DNA of 64,000 nucleotides, taken from the NCBI GenBank assembly GCA_028023455.1, contig JAQFVV010006848.1, forward strand, positions 233,023-297,022, written 5' to 3'. The notes beneath the pieces were generated by a model. It was not told the DNA's origin. It saw only the letters and a program-made list of their open reading frames with translations, and ran no database searches. A program made the translations under genes and the position numbers. This document shows positions 24,418 through 35,624 of this stretch, piece after piece (within the stretch, counting starts at the first letter, position 1; every line of letters starts with the position of its first letter). This DNA is from Epiperipatus broadwayi. Lineage: Eukaryota; Onychophora; Udeonychophora; Euonychophora; Peripatidae.

Positions 24418-25500
24418 ATTATATAACTGAATATTTGCAAATAAAGTAACTAAATAATTAAAAAAATTTATCCACTTACGAGTGCTTTCGATTATACCAG
24501 TAATCTTTGTCAACTAAATCTTTGAAATGCTAATTTTCCCACAATTCTGCCATCTTAACGTTTGCTGCTTTCCTGTTAATTAAGTCATGTTTATATTTGT
24601 ATATTTGCATAGCTTCCTTTATTTTTCTTTTATTTTTTTCAATTTGCAATATTTCTACATTATTAAAATTGAAGTCAAAACCATTAATACATGATTTATT
24701 ATGGTCATAAAAATAGATGCTGAAATATTATCTACTATGCAATTTTGTTCCAATTTCTGAACTTGTTGTAATAAAAGCAAGTGTTCTTTAGTTCTTTTTT
24801 CCAACATACATCTAGATTCATCTATATATCCACTGCCACACTTACATATCCATTTATAAATGACACAATTTTTATTTATAAATGAAGTTTTATCTTTGGA
24901 GTTATTTATTAATTTGTTTAATGTAAGAGGTGTGTAAAATGCAGTATCACATATACCTTTATATATTTTTTTTATGAAATTTACTTGATCATTTGAAATA
25001 TATGGGATTGATATCCAAATTTTTTATTAGCAGGAGAATCAATATTATTATTAAAATTTTTATACTTATATTTTGTATTAAAATCTCTGATAACATTATA
25101 TATATGATTATAATTGTAGCCAACATTTAACAATTAATTTGAATATATTTTAATAATTTTGCCTTTATCCGATGAATATTTGCAAAGATTATTATTTCTA
25201 AATAAGAAGGACTTCAAACCTGTCAAGCATTATTAGCTGAGAGGTCATTGCAGCAACCTTGCAAGCAAGTAGTTGGTTGCAGACGGTTGTGCGTTCGTGT
25301 CCTGGCCAATGCTATGACATATGAAAAAAGGACTTCAAACCTGCTATTTTGTGTGACATTGGCTCTTTTGATTTATATGGAATATAATCTCTTTTTACTA
25401 TTGGTTTAATGGTCATACAGTAATCCAGCATGCATTGATTTCTAGTTATTTTAAGATCAAGAAACTGAACGCACATTAAATCGTCATTCAGTTTAAATGT
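24418..25500 (-). pseudogene. Penelope-like element PLE-B, 5' truncated and decayed
   Basis: Minus-strand pieces give the region after RT and the endonuclease of a second, different PLE. VQFLDLKITRNQ is the FLDL block after the catalytic site. It is followed by IKPIVKRDYIPYKSKEP and, after an inserted SINE, FNNNIDSPANKKFG. Near 24880-24790 comes CVIYKWICKCGSGYIDES...KRTKEHL, the GIY-YIG core in the common C-x-C-G form; the expected YIGE is YIDE here, so a conserved glycine is lost. Stops are frequent. The 5' end is a snap-back hairpin. Confidence 0.8.
25223..25327 (+). mobile_element. tRNA-derived SINE with 16-bp target duplication
   Basis: A 105-bp insert in PLE-B is bounded by perfect 16-bp repeats AAGGACTTCAAACCTG (25207-25222 and 25328-25343). 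It has a box A-like TAGCTGAGAGG and a box B-like GCGTTCGTGTCC about 50 bases downstream, then ends GACATATGAAAAA. This is the layout of a tRNA-derived SINE moved by a LINE. A related 3' end occurs at 52565-52600. Confidence 0.8.
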
Positions 25501-25537
25501 GTGTTGAGTTTTTTGATCTTAAAATAACTAGAAATCA
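25436..25537. repeat. Snap-back hairpin at the PLE-B 5' end
   Basis: A perfect 25-base arm (25436-25460, starting TGATTTCTAGTTATTTTAAG) is complementary to 25513-25537. Imperfect pairing continues inward (AAACTGAACGCACATT against AATGTGTGTTGAGTTT), leaving a loop of only about a dozen bases. The arm encodes the FLDLKITRN segment of PLE-B, so the element's own coding sequence was copied back in reverse. Confidence 0.9.
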
Positions 25538-25837
25538 TCAGCAATATTAATACTAATTCTATTTAATTAGGCAGTGTTGAGCTTTTATTTGTCATCATTA
25601 AACATCTATCTCATTATTCATCTTGATCTAAATATGATCTAGTTATATATCAAATATAGTCATCTTCAAGTGTACAGAAAAATCAACATAAAAGATGTTA
25701 TCTAGTTACACAAATAGTGACTCATCTGTGTTCATGGTGATGAAGTGTAAGAACAGAGCATTATCAAATGACAACATAAACTGGAACTCAAGTACAACTT
25801 TACACCTGAAAAGACACCTAAAAATTTTATGCAAAAT
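25538..25837. other. Unassigned AT-rich sequence
   Basis: No coding frame or recognised repeat. It lies between the PLE-B hairpin and the inverted ribozyme-family unit. Confidence 0.4.
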
Positions 25838-26027
25838 TACAAGGGAATATAAATAATAGTAATAATAAAAAGTCAGATGTCACATGACTTATATATAGTG
25901 TGCATTTACCAATATGTAAACTTAAGAGCATGCTATAACTCTAAACAATCTTTTTTTATTTTATTATGATAAATGATACTACAAGAGAAGGCATTCAAAT
26001 CATCTTTATCTTAGATTGTCCCCATCC
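25838..26027 (-). mobile_element. Ribozyme-family PLE unit, inverted copy
   Basis: The reverse complement matches 35185-35305 plus 34838-34930. Reading on the minus strand, it starts GGATGGGGACAATCTAAG just after the position corresponding to hammerhead cleavage. It continues through CATTTATCATAATAAAAT (a degenerate (AAT)n) into GTTATAGCATGCTC and GTCATGTGACATCTGAC. Confidence 0.8.
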
Positions 26028-26135
26028 TGGGATGAGGACAATCTAAGATAAAGATGATTTGAATGCCTTCACTTGTAGTGGGGACAATCTAAGATAAAGA
26101 TGATTTCAATGCCTGCTCTTGTAGTAGCATTTATC
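26028..26135 (+). mobile_element. Ribozyme-family PLE unit, direct copy with 48-bp duplication
   Basis: Begins TGGGATGAGGACAATC, matching the sequence just 3' of the hammerhead cleavage position at 35181. A segment ending CACTTGTAGT is followed at once by a second GGGGACAATCTAAG start, so the first about 48 bases occur twice (26034-26079, 26082-26127). It then enters the (AAT)n tract. It forms a large near-perfect palindrome with the inverted copy. Confidence 0.8.
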
Positions 26136-26318
<183 letters not shown>

Positions 26319-27201
26319 TGCGGTCCTGCTGTCAATAAGTAGTAACTAACTTACAAAAGCTCGTGAATGTACTTCATTAAAGGCAAACATAATCTAACTA
26401 TTAGTTTAAAAATATTATAATTTTGAAAATTATAATCGTTTTCCGGATTATAAGAAAAGACGCTGTTAACAAAGTAAGTTTTTTTATTATTAATTTGTCC
26501 TAAGAAATAACAATTGCGTTGTTAGTAAAAGAAATAACAATACAGATGTCAAATCAGTTGCAGAAGCCAGTAAAGGTAAAAAATCTTATGCAAATATTGC
26601 TGCTATAAAACAACAAAAAGCAATTTTAGAAAATATTATACAGCAAGGGAACAAAAAACGGAGGGGAAGGACAAATAGGCAGATTTAGGAGAGCCAATTC
26701 ATTAGACATTTTTGAACTAAGTTTAGAAAATGAAGATGAGACACCTAATCAATTAGCAAAACAAACTGAAGATAATTGGACAGAAGAAAAAATTCAAGAA
26801 ATCAACATCCAGTTTAATAACACAATACCAAACAAATTATATGAATCTTTTAAAAATTCTTTTCTAATAAATCATTAGTGCTCGCAATTACAGATAAAAA
26901 TCTAACGTTATATAAATTTCACAAAGAGTTATTGTATCAAAAACTAACAGAAGAAAACTTATGGGATTCAATATCAGAAATAGGTGAACATTCAAACTCG
27001 CGATATATAGCTATACAATTTTTCAATGAAAATCAAAAAATGAGATTTAAATCACAAATAAAAACAATTGGTGGATACGTAATGATGGTTGTTGATGAAA
27101 ATCTGCAAAATTATTGCTCAGGAATCATTAAAAATATGTATTTTGGGTTTATCATTCGTGATTTCAAAAGAATGGTCCAACCATTTGGGGATGCAATATA
27201 C
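26319..27201 (+). pseudogene. LINE-2 5' region and ORF1 N-terminal half
   Basis: After about 200 bp of leader, a broken ORF1 runs from about 26527. It has KSYANIAAIKQQKAIL, typical of LINE ORF1 starts, then after a frameshift RRANSLDIFELSLENEDE, then (26878-27197) a 107-residue frame with LYKFHKELLYQKL and SRYIAIQFFNENQKM, likely the RNA-binding middle domain. It is interrupted at 27201 by the G3 LTR element and resumes at 33303. In the family, ORF1 coats the transposon RNA. Frameshifts and stops make it inactive. The clade is uncertain; a zinc-knuckle ORF1 plus APE endonuclease fits the Jockey/CR1/I group. Confidence 0.7.
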
Positions 27202-29139
27202 TATAACGGAAATGGTTAATTGGATGGTTGCTTGATTTGATTTATATTTCTACTTTCAATTATGTTTTATACTTATTTATTATACTTTATTTTTTTCACA
27301 ACTTTGATTCTTCCTTTCATTTATTTATTTATTTATTATACATTTTATTTTTACAGCATTTGCTTATTCTTATTTCTTATTTGTTTACTATCAGTTTTGC
27401 TAACCGAAATATCCCAAACTGGCCCCCAATTAGAACAGAAATGGTTATTTGGATGGTTGCATTATTTATTTGTGTATTCAATTATATTTATTTCGATTAT
27501 TTTATCTTATATTTATTTATTATACATTTTATTTTTACAGCATTTGCTTATTCTTATTTCTTATTTGTTTATTATCAGTTTTGCTAACCGAAATATCCTG
27601 GCTTAGCCTCCAACTGTAATGGATTGTTTATTTATTTAACCACTGCCGTTACAATACAAGCAGAGAGCTAATATAGATACAAATTTAATTTCATATCTAT
27701 ACCCTTGACCAAACCCCAAGGCAATACGTACATATTATCTTAGCATTATTTTTCCCGGCCAAGAACTATCGGCTGCTGACCAGAGCAAACTATTTCAAAG
27801 AAATTTAACGAATGTCCAGCGCTTGCTATTTATTTTTTAGAATTGGGAATTCGCATGAACAAGCAGCACATGAATACCTTAAATAAATCAGCATGCCTCT
27901 TCAATCACTAATTACAGTTTCCCCCCTGTCATAGCTTGGTGATAGGAGAATAAAGCAAGGATATGAAATTTAATGATAAATATGTTTAATAATAATACTC
28001 ACACTTTATATAAAAAATACATTATAATAATAATAATAAAAAAACACACACTTATAAAATACATGGCTATAATAACATATGAAACAGATCAAATATTAAA
28101 GTTCTTAAAGTCCTGTTGATAGATTTCTATTTTATCAAATTATTAATTGTGTATTTAGTTATGAGTAGTAAACAGATTAAAATGCATGCATGCTTTTACC
28201 TTGACTTTGTTGTAATTGTCCCATGGGTATTTCTTCCGAGCGCTCTTGATTAACTTCCTCAGTTTGTGGGTTATTTCTCGTTCCAGTTTTGCTTGTTGAT
28301 TCTTTAGGTTGAGTTTCAGTTGAGAGTTACAGAAGTGGCGGTCCCTCTAGCAGATCAGGCAAAGATCTTACATTGTGAGTCAGTGATGAGACAGCTTGAA
28401 TCTGATTCCATGTCCCTTTACTGCCACTAGCCACACACTTCTTTCATTTTCTTTGAGCTGTTGCTTCTTCAAAGTCTCTACTAGCAATGCCAGATAAAAA
28501 TTGTAATTTTTTTAATCTCTTTCTTTTGTTCATTGTTTTTAAAATTTTTAATTAAGACTTAGATTTCCAACCAATTCTTATCATTATGTTTCTTTATTTA
28601 ATGAGTGGCTGAAATGTAAGTCCCAATTAATTTAATAGATCAGGGAAAGATCTTCCATTGTTAACATTTTCTTTGTCCGTGGAATTTAATTTATCCAACA
28701 GACTTTCACACCTACGGCCATATTGTTTTTCTTTTTATATATCACATATTACATTTTATTTAAAGTTTACAATTCTTTTTTTTTTCACATTTGTGTTTTA
28801 CATTTTATTTTAATTTGTTATCATATAGTTTTTAATGAGAGAGAAGAAACACATTTCTTTATGCATCTTTTTTCCCTCTCCCACAATAAACATAAATAAC
28901 TTTTTAGCATTTGACTTACAAGAGAGAAAGAGACACATTTCTTTATGCACCCCTCCCCTTCTCTTACTATCACAAATCCACAGTAAATTTTGACATTAGA
29001 ATTTCAATTTTTTTTTTCCTTCCTTTTTTTACAAATTTAATAGCTAATTTATTTCACCTTTATTACTTCTTGTTAGCGAATTTATCTAATGTTATTAATA
29101 AATATATATGTGTGTCGACGACTTTATGTGGTCGTCACA
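27202..29139 (-). repeat. G3 3' LTR with duplicated end and a copied primer site
   Basis: 1938 bp against 1706 bp for the partner. The extra bases lie at the minus-strand 3' end: after a normal-looking LTR end comes a primer-site copy (27428-27411, TGGGGGCCAGTTTGGGAT). This is fused through the shared GGATATT to a second copy of the last about 190 bp of the LTR. It looks like a strand-transfer error during reverse transcription. Confidence 0.85.
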
Positions 29140-29160
29140 TTACACTCCGCCCGCTTTTGA
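29140..29160 (-). other. G3 polypurine tract
   Basis: The minus strand reads AAAAGCGGGCGGAGTGTAA directly before the LTR start TGTGACGACC. This is the position and composition expected of the plus-strand primer of a Gypsy-type element; G2 has the analogous GGGGGGGGTGTAA. Confidence 0.8.
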
Positions 29161-30229
29161 GAATTAAAATCGGGTTGAATCTTAGTCTGAGATGAGAGCT
29201 TATTTTAATTCTTTGCTTTCAACTCTTACTTCTGCTTTTATTACAGACTTTTCCACTCTATCATGATGAGTGATAAAGATGATGAGGATGACTGCAGAGA
29301 GACAGCTAGGTAAAACTACACAATTCTTTCCTATCGATTTTGGCTGATCAACCAATTTAATCTCTACACATATGAGACCATGGCATAACTTAACTCTATC
29401 AAAACATAAAAGGTTTAAAGCATGTGAACAGCAGGATATTTCTACTGCCTGTTCATCTTGCGCAAACCACAAATTCTTGTTCTTTATTTATTTTATTCGA
29501 GGCACTAATTCTTATTCCTTCATTTATTTATTTTGAGACACTAATTCTTATTATATTGGGACACTAATTCTTATTATATAATGAGTCCAGGATTCTTACT
29601 GGTGCTTCATTTAAAAGTTTAACCACCGAGAGCCATGAGAATCTAAAGTGTGAAGAGACGGCTGAATCAAGCTCAAAAAACGACCCAAACATAATGCATA
29701 CACACACATATATGCCTCAATCTGCAACCTCATACACCTACTAGTGATATCTGTCATTTACGCATTATCACTATTATTCATTTATTTATTTTAGTAATTA
29801 TTAACTGGCTCTGTAATGAGTCTAAATGATTCTTATTTTTATTTTTACTTTTATTTATTTGTTAATTATATCTGCATTTATAATTGACAGATTGTTATAC
29901 GAATAACTTATTTCAGATTTCTTTTCCTTTTTTTTTTTGCTATTACTTTTATTTGCATTTGTCTTGTTGTGCTTGACTGCACATAAACACGCATTAAGTC
30001 TATCATTGATTTCACTCCGTGAACACTACCCTCTTTTTTGTTGTTGTTGTTGTTTATTATAGTGACTTTAATTATTTGTCATGAGACGATTTGCCCCACC
30101 TGTCATACGTTTAAAAAAAAACAATTTTATTTTTCATGATTCCAAGACATTATCCGTTTCATCGAACCGACATATCCGTCTGTTTATTTCCTTTAGGCTT
30201 AGTTTTTGTCTGGCGGTTTCTTATGCTTT
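29161..30229 (-). other. G3 interior downstream of gag, no pol recognised
   Basis: About 1.1 kb where pol would be expected. A 90-codon minus frame (29200-29472, with WFAQDEQAVEISCCSHALN) is open, but I do not recognise it. The rest has scattered stops and short ATTCTTATT repeats. Confidence 0.5.
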
Positions 30230-31183
30230 TTACCATACATATTTCCACTTTGGAACTGGAGCAATGTTCCGATGTTCGGCTTGCTCATCTGGGTAATTTA
30301 TATTTGAACCTTTTCTGATCTGTTTGGACAATTTAGCGCTTTCTGATCTATCAGGAAATGCCTGATTTCCTTCCCAATAATCGGGGTGAGGATTGAATTG
30401 CATCTTTCCTATGTGTGGATCATTGGGCTGGTGTTTAAATCCCTGATCCTCTGCCTTGTAATTAGGCCTAGTGCTGTCAAATGCATTTAGCGACTCAGTA
30501 ATCTGTCCGACAGTCTTTCCTTCTTGGCCTATAAACACTTGCTCCGCACTGTTACTTTCACTATTTATTTGCAAGCACTTGCTTGCGCTTTCTTGCTCAT
30601 TACTGTTAGCTCTTATTATCTCTGTTATATTTTCTATTTTATTCTCACCCCTTTCTACTCTCACTTCTATCCTCTCAACTGTCTTCACTAACTGAGTTAC
30701 CTCTAGTTGTATGCTTTCTATAACCTTTCTGTTTTCATTTTTTATTACTTCAATTTTCTCCCCTTGCTCTAGTTTAACTTGCCCTATTTTCTCCAGTAGT
30801 TCCTCCTGGTGATCCAGCCTCTCATTTGCAACCTTCATTTGGTCTGAGGTTTGTTCACATTTTTCATTCACTTCTTCAATCTTTTGGCTAAAATTCTTTT
30901 TCAGTCGTTCGTCCAACTTTTCTATCCTCCTACTATTTTTTTCATCTCTTCCCCACATTTCCATAATCAACCTTTGCTGGCCTTCCATTAATTTCATGAA
31001 CATATCCATTACATTATAGCTTTCTATTTTATTTTTATCATCAACCACTGTCTCCATTTTTTTTCTAATTTCTATATCTCCTTCACTAGCTATTTCTCTG
31101 GACGGTTCCATTAGTTCTTCGGAGGTTTTTTCTATTTCGCCCACTAGAGCATCTATTTTTGTTTTTGATCTCATGTGCATCAA
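30230..31183 (-). CDS. Coiled-coil gag-like protein of G3
   Basis: A 317-residue intact frame. The N-terminus (MMHMRSKTKIDALV) resembles the RSK/TRSRKK start of Gypsy-type gag proteins, including the G4 gag here. Residues from about 60 to 200 are charged and heptad-like (EKLDERLKKNFSQKIEEV, then EEVNEKCEQTSDQMK), predicting a long coiled coil. The C-terminal third is P/N/Q-rich (QPNDPHIGKMQFNPHPDYW) without a CCHC knuckle. It would assemble particles around element RNA. It lies about 400 bp downstream of the primer site, as expected for gag, and is the only sizeable frame inside the element. The intact frame in an element without pol suggests it was kept functional by selection or inserted recently. 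The role is inferred from position and shape, not from a confirmed domain. Confidence 0.65.
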   Translation of the reverse strand: MMHMRSKTKIDALVGEIEKTSEELMEPSREIASEGDIEIRKKMETVVDDKNKIESYNVMDMFMKLMEGQQRLIMEMWGRDEKNSRRIEKLDERLKKNFSQKIEEVNEKCEQTSDQMKVANERLDHQEELLEKIGQVKLEQGEKIEVIKNENRKVIESIQLEVTQLVKTVERIEVRVERGENKIENITEIIRANSNEQESASKCLQINSESNSAEQVFIGQEGKTVGQITESLNAFDSTRPNYKAEDQGFKHQPNDPHIGKMQFNPHPDYWEGNQAFPDRSESAKLSKQIRKGSNINYPDEQAEHRNIAPVPKWKYVW

Positions 31184-31572
31184 ATTTATTTAACACACAC
31201 ACAGTAATTAATCACTTATATTTTATTCTACAGCTTTACTATTCTAACCCTATCCTTATAGGATTATCTTACTTTACTAACTTTATATTTCACTGACACT
31301 AGGGACGTTTGTTCGACTCTCTCCATCTCACTCACTAATCATCACTCACCCACACCTGCCTTCAAGACCCCTCCGCAACTGTCTCTAATTTACAACCTAA
31401 CTTTCCAAATTATATCACGTTCTCTTTCTCTCCTTTTACCCTCTAATATTTATTTTATTTCTTGCTTTTGTCTACCACCAAGCTATTTTTTGATTTGTTT
31501 ATTAATTATTGCATAAACTATTAATTTTGTTATACTCGAATTCAAATGCGCTGAACTTGTAAATGTGACAAT

Positions 31573-31590
31573 ATCCCAGACAGGCCCCCA
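31573..31590 (-). other. G3 primer-binding site (tRNA-Pro-like)
   Basis: The minus strand TGGGGGCCTGTCTGGGAT starts two bases after the 5' LTR. It differs at three positions from the classic TGGGGGCTCGTCCGGGAT site used with tRNA-Pro. The match is by eye; the actual tRNA partner needs the host's tRNA set. Confidence 0.7.
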
Positions 31591-31592
31591 AT

Positions 31593-33298
31593 TATAACGG
31601 AAATGGTTATTTGGATGGTTGCTTTATTTATTTGTGTATTCAATTATAATTATTTCGATTATTTTATCTTATATTTATTTATTATACATTTTATTTTCAC
31701 AGCATTTGCTTATTCTTATTTCTTATTTGTTTATTATCAGTTTTGCTAACAGAAATATCCCGGCTTAGCCTCCAACTGTAATGGATTGTTTATTTATTTA
31801 ACCACCGCCATTACAATACAAGCAGAGAGCTAATACAGATACAAATTTAACTTCATATCTATACCCTTGACTGAACCCCAAGGCAATACGTACATATTAT
31901 CTTAGTGTTATTTTTCCCGGCCAAGAACTATCGGCTGCTGAACAGAGCAAACTATTTCAAAGAAATTTAACGAATGTCCAGCACTTGCTATTTATTTTTT
32001 AGAATTGGGAATTCACACGAACAAGCAGCACATGAATACCTTAAATAAATCAGCATGCCCCTTCAATCACTAATTACAGTTTCCCCCCTGTTGTAGCTTG
32101 GTGATAGGAGAATAAAGCAAGGATATGAAATTTAATGATAAATATGTTTAATAATAATACTCACACTTTATATAAAAAAATACATTATAATAATAATAAT
32201 AAAAAACATACACTTATAAAATACATGGCTATAATAACATATGAAACAGATCAAATATTAAAGTTCTTAAAGTCCTGTTGATAGAGTTCTATTTTATCAA
32301 ATTATTAATTGTGTATTTAGTTATGAGTAGTAAACAGATTAAAATGCATGCATGCTTTTACCTAGGCTTTGTTGTAATTGTCCCATGGGTATTTCTTCTG
32401 AGCGCTCTTGATTAACTTCCTCAGTTTGTGGGGTTATTTCTCGTTCCTGTTTTGCTTGTTGATTCTTTAGGTTGAGTTTCAGTTGACAGTTACAGAAGTG
32501 GCGGTCCCTCTAGCAGGTCAGGCAAAGATCTTACATTGTGAGTCAGTGATGAGACAGCTTGAATCCAAACCCACATTCCTTTAACGCCACTAGCCACACT
32601 TCTTTCATTTTCTTTGAGCTGTTGCTTTTTCAAAGTCTCTACTAGCAATGCCAGATAAAAATTGTAATTTTCTTAATCTCTTTCTTTTGTTCATTGTTTT
32701 TAAAATTTTTAATTAAGACTTAGATTTCCAACCAATTCTTATCATTATGTTTCTTTATTTAATTAGTGGCTGGAATGTAAGTCCCAATTAATTTAGCAGA
32801 TCAGGCAAAGATCTTCTGTTGTTAACATTTTCTTTGTCCATGGAATTTAATTTGTCCAACAGACTTTCACACCTATGGCCATATTGTTTTTCTTTTTATA
32901 TATCACATATTACATTTTATTTAAAGTTTACAATTCTTTTTTTTTTCACATTTGTGTTTTACATTTTATTTTAATTTATTATATAGTTTTTAATGAGAGA
33001 GAAGAAATGCATTTCTTTCTGCATCCCCTTCCCCTCTCCCACAATAAACAAAAATAACTTTCTAGCATTTGACTTACAAGAGAGAAAGAGACACATTTCT
33101 TTATGCACCCCTCCCCTTCTCTTACTATCACAAATCCACAGTAAATTCTGATATTAGAATTTCAATTTTTTCTTTTCCTTCCTTTTTTTACAAATTTAAT
33201 AGCTAATTTATTTCACCTTTATTACTTCTTGTTAGCGAATTTATCTAATGTTATTAATAAATATATATGTGTGTCAACGACTTTACGTGGTCGTCACA
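31593..33298 (-). repeat. G3 5' LTR
   Basis: A 1706-bp copy colinear with 27430-29139. High similarity with a few substitutions indicates a moderately young insertion. Right flank ATAC is the target duplication. Confidence 0.9.
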
Positions 33299-34188
33299 AT
33301 ACATTAAGCAAATCTTGTGAAATGATACACCCACACTTATATACACCAACAGTTATCATTTTAAGATAAATCTACATGAGCATATTAAACCAGAAGAAAT
33401 TCCAAGGCAAATTATGGATCAGGGAGCAGTATTATATTTAAACATTAAAGGGCTTAGACCACAATGCTTTGGCTGTGGAGAAAGAAGCCATTTGATTGTA
33501 GACTGTCCAACGAATGGAAATAACAAAGGGTTTGATGTATCAGAAGAAAGACTAGAAAAAAAACAAGCTATAAACAAAGAGATATAAAGCAAATACTGAC
33601 ATCGGATGTGGGAACTCAGGGAAGTGAAAAGGAAAAAATTCTATACAAACACATATGAATACAGATAAGTAAGAAAATGAAAATACAAATGTAAATAATG
33701 ATGATAGTAATATTCGTGAGATTCTAGATTAAGGTTGAAGGAAAAAGTGTGCTTTAAGATAAATAATACAAAAGTAAAAGAAAAAAAAGAATGATATACA
33801 AATGCATGTGGTTAAAGATTTAGAAAAAAATATAGACAAACACACATTGAGAAAAAATGTTGATGGGAAGCAATATTATGAAAAGGATATGAATTTGGAT
33901 GAAGAACCGGAAATATCTAAAAAACAAAGAACTAGGAACAATATGAATACTGGGATTACTCAGTCAATAATGCCAAATATGCAGCAAGTTATTCAGGTTA
34001 ATAGTGAACAGAAGAGAAAACCAGGAAGACCCTCAAAAAACAGGAAAACAGGAAAAAAGCTAAAACTAGGAGAGCTTATGTTTGATGACACAGGAGAACG
34101 GTATCAAATGGACAGATATATTGATGTTGAAACTGAAAGTGAGTTCAAAGATACCCAAGATTTACAATTGATAGACAACCTAAAATAA
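33299..34188 (+). pseudogene. LINE-2 ORF1 C-terminal half: CCHC knuckle and AT-hook-like segment
   Basis: Sequence resumes after G3. A degenerate stretch leads into KPEEIPRQIMDQGAVLYL and then a CX2CX4HX4C zinc knuckle, CFGCGERSHLIVDC (33465-33506), the nucleic-acid binding motif of many LINE ORF1 proteins. After stops, an open frame (33802-34188) holds a basic KRKPGRPSKNRKTGKK segment with a GRP core like an AT-hook. ORF2 begins 60 bp further on. Confidence 0.75.
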
Positions 34189-34247
34189 GGATAATTAAAG
34201 ATAAAGTAAATTCAAATAAATTCAAAGTAAAAAGTAAATCTTTATAA

Positions 34248-35304
<1,057 letters not shown>

Positions 35305-35441
35305 GGGAATATAAAATAATTTTGAAATATCTGATAAAAGTATATATCAAAATGTTACAATTAAATGATAAATAATTGATTCACCAACAGTAAATAGTGA
35401 TAAGAATATATATGAAAAAAAAATCAAAAACCATTTGACTG
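35305..35441. other. Spacer, nothing recognised
   Basis: AT-rich sequence between the ribozyme unit and the coding-like tract on the minus strand. Confidence 0.4.
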
Positions 35442-35624
35442 TCAGAGTTTATTTAGTAGTTCTATCATGTATTGGCAGTTGATAGAGGATGTTATTATTG
35501 GCTTGAGAATGCAATGGTTACATCTGCTTCCATAGACTTTTTCTATATCAAGGATTTCTCTAATCAACTCACAAGATTTTTTACTTGACAGCCTTCTAGT
35601 TTCACATAAGAACAAGGCTTTATT
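35442..35624 (-). pseudogene. Coding-like open frame, possible terminal exon or TE relic
   Basis: A minus-strand frame open for 60 codons ends in TGA at 35444-35442. It contains LCETRRLSSKKSCELIRE, then EKVYGSRCNHCILKP and SINCQYMIELLNKL. Composition is protein-like and unlike the surrounding AT-rich noise. A possible splice acceptor (AAACTAG) precedes the codon at 35594. A stronger pyrimidine-tract acceptor near 35664 would include a stop in this frame. I do not recognise the family; a decayed transposon protein is an equal possibility. Confidence 0.35.

Larger units (their letters stand above)
27202..33298 (-). mobile_element. Gag-only Gypsy-like LTR retrotransposon G3
   Basis: Complete insertion with a 4-bp target duplication ATAC (27198-27201 and 33299-33302). 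LTRs at 27202-29139 and 31593-33298, read on the minus strand, start TGTGACGACC and end CCGTTATA. A primer site TGGGGGCCTGTCTGGGAT follows the 5' LTR and a polypurine tract precedes the 3' LTR. The interior encodes one coiled-coil gag-like protein and no RT, protease or integrase, so it depends on enzymes from elsewhere. It lies inside ORF1 of LINE-2 and so is younger than that LINE. Confidence 0.9.

Noticed and set aside
27228-27606. Two overlapping hydrophobic plus-strand frames resembling membrane proteins
   Set aside because: They lie in the T-rich G3 LTR end, which is duplicated there; F/L/Y/I bias follows from base composition.
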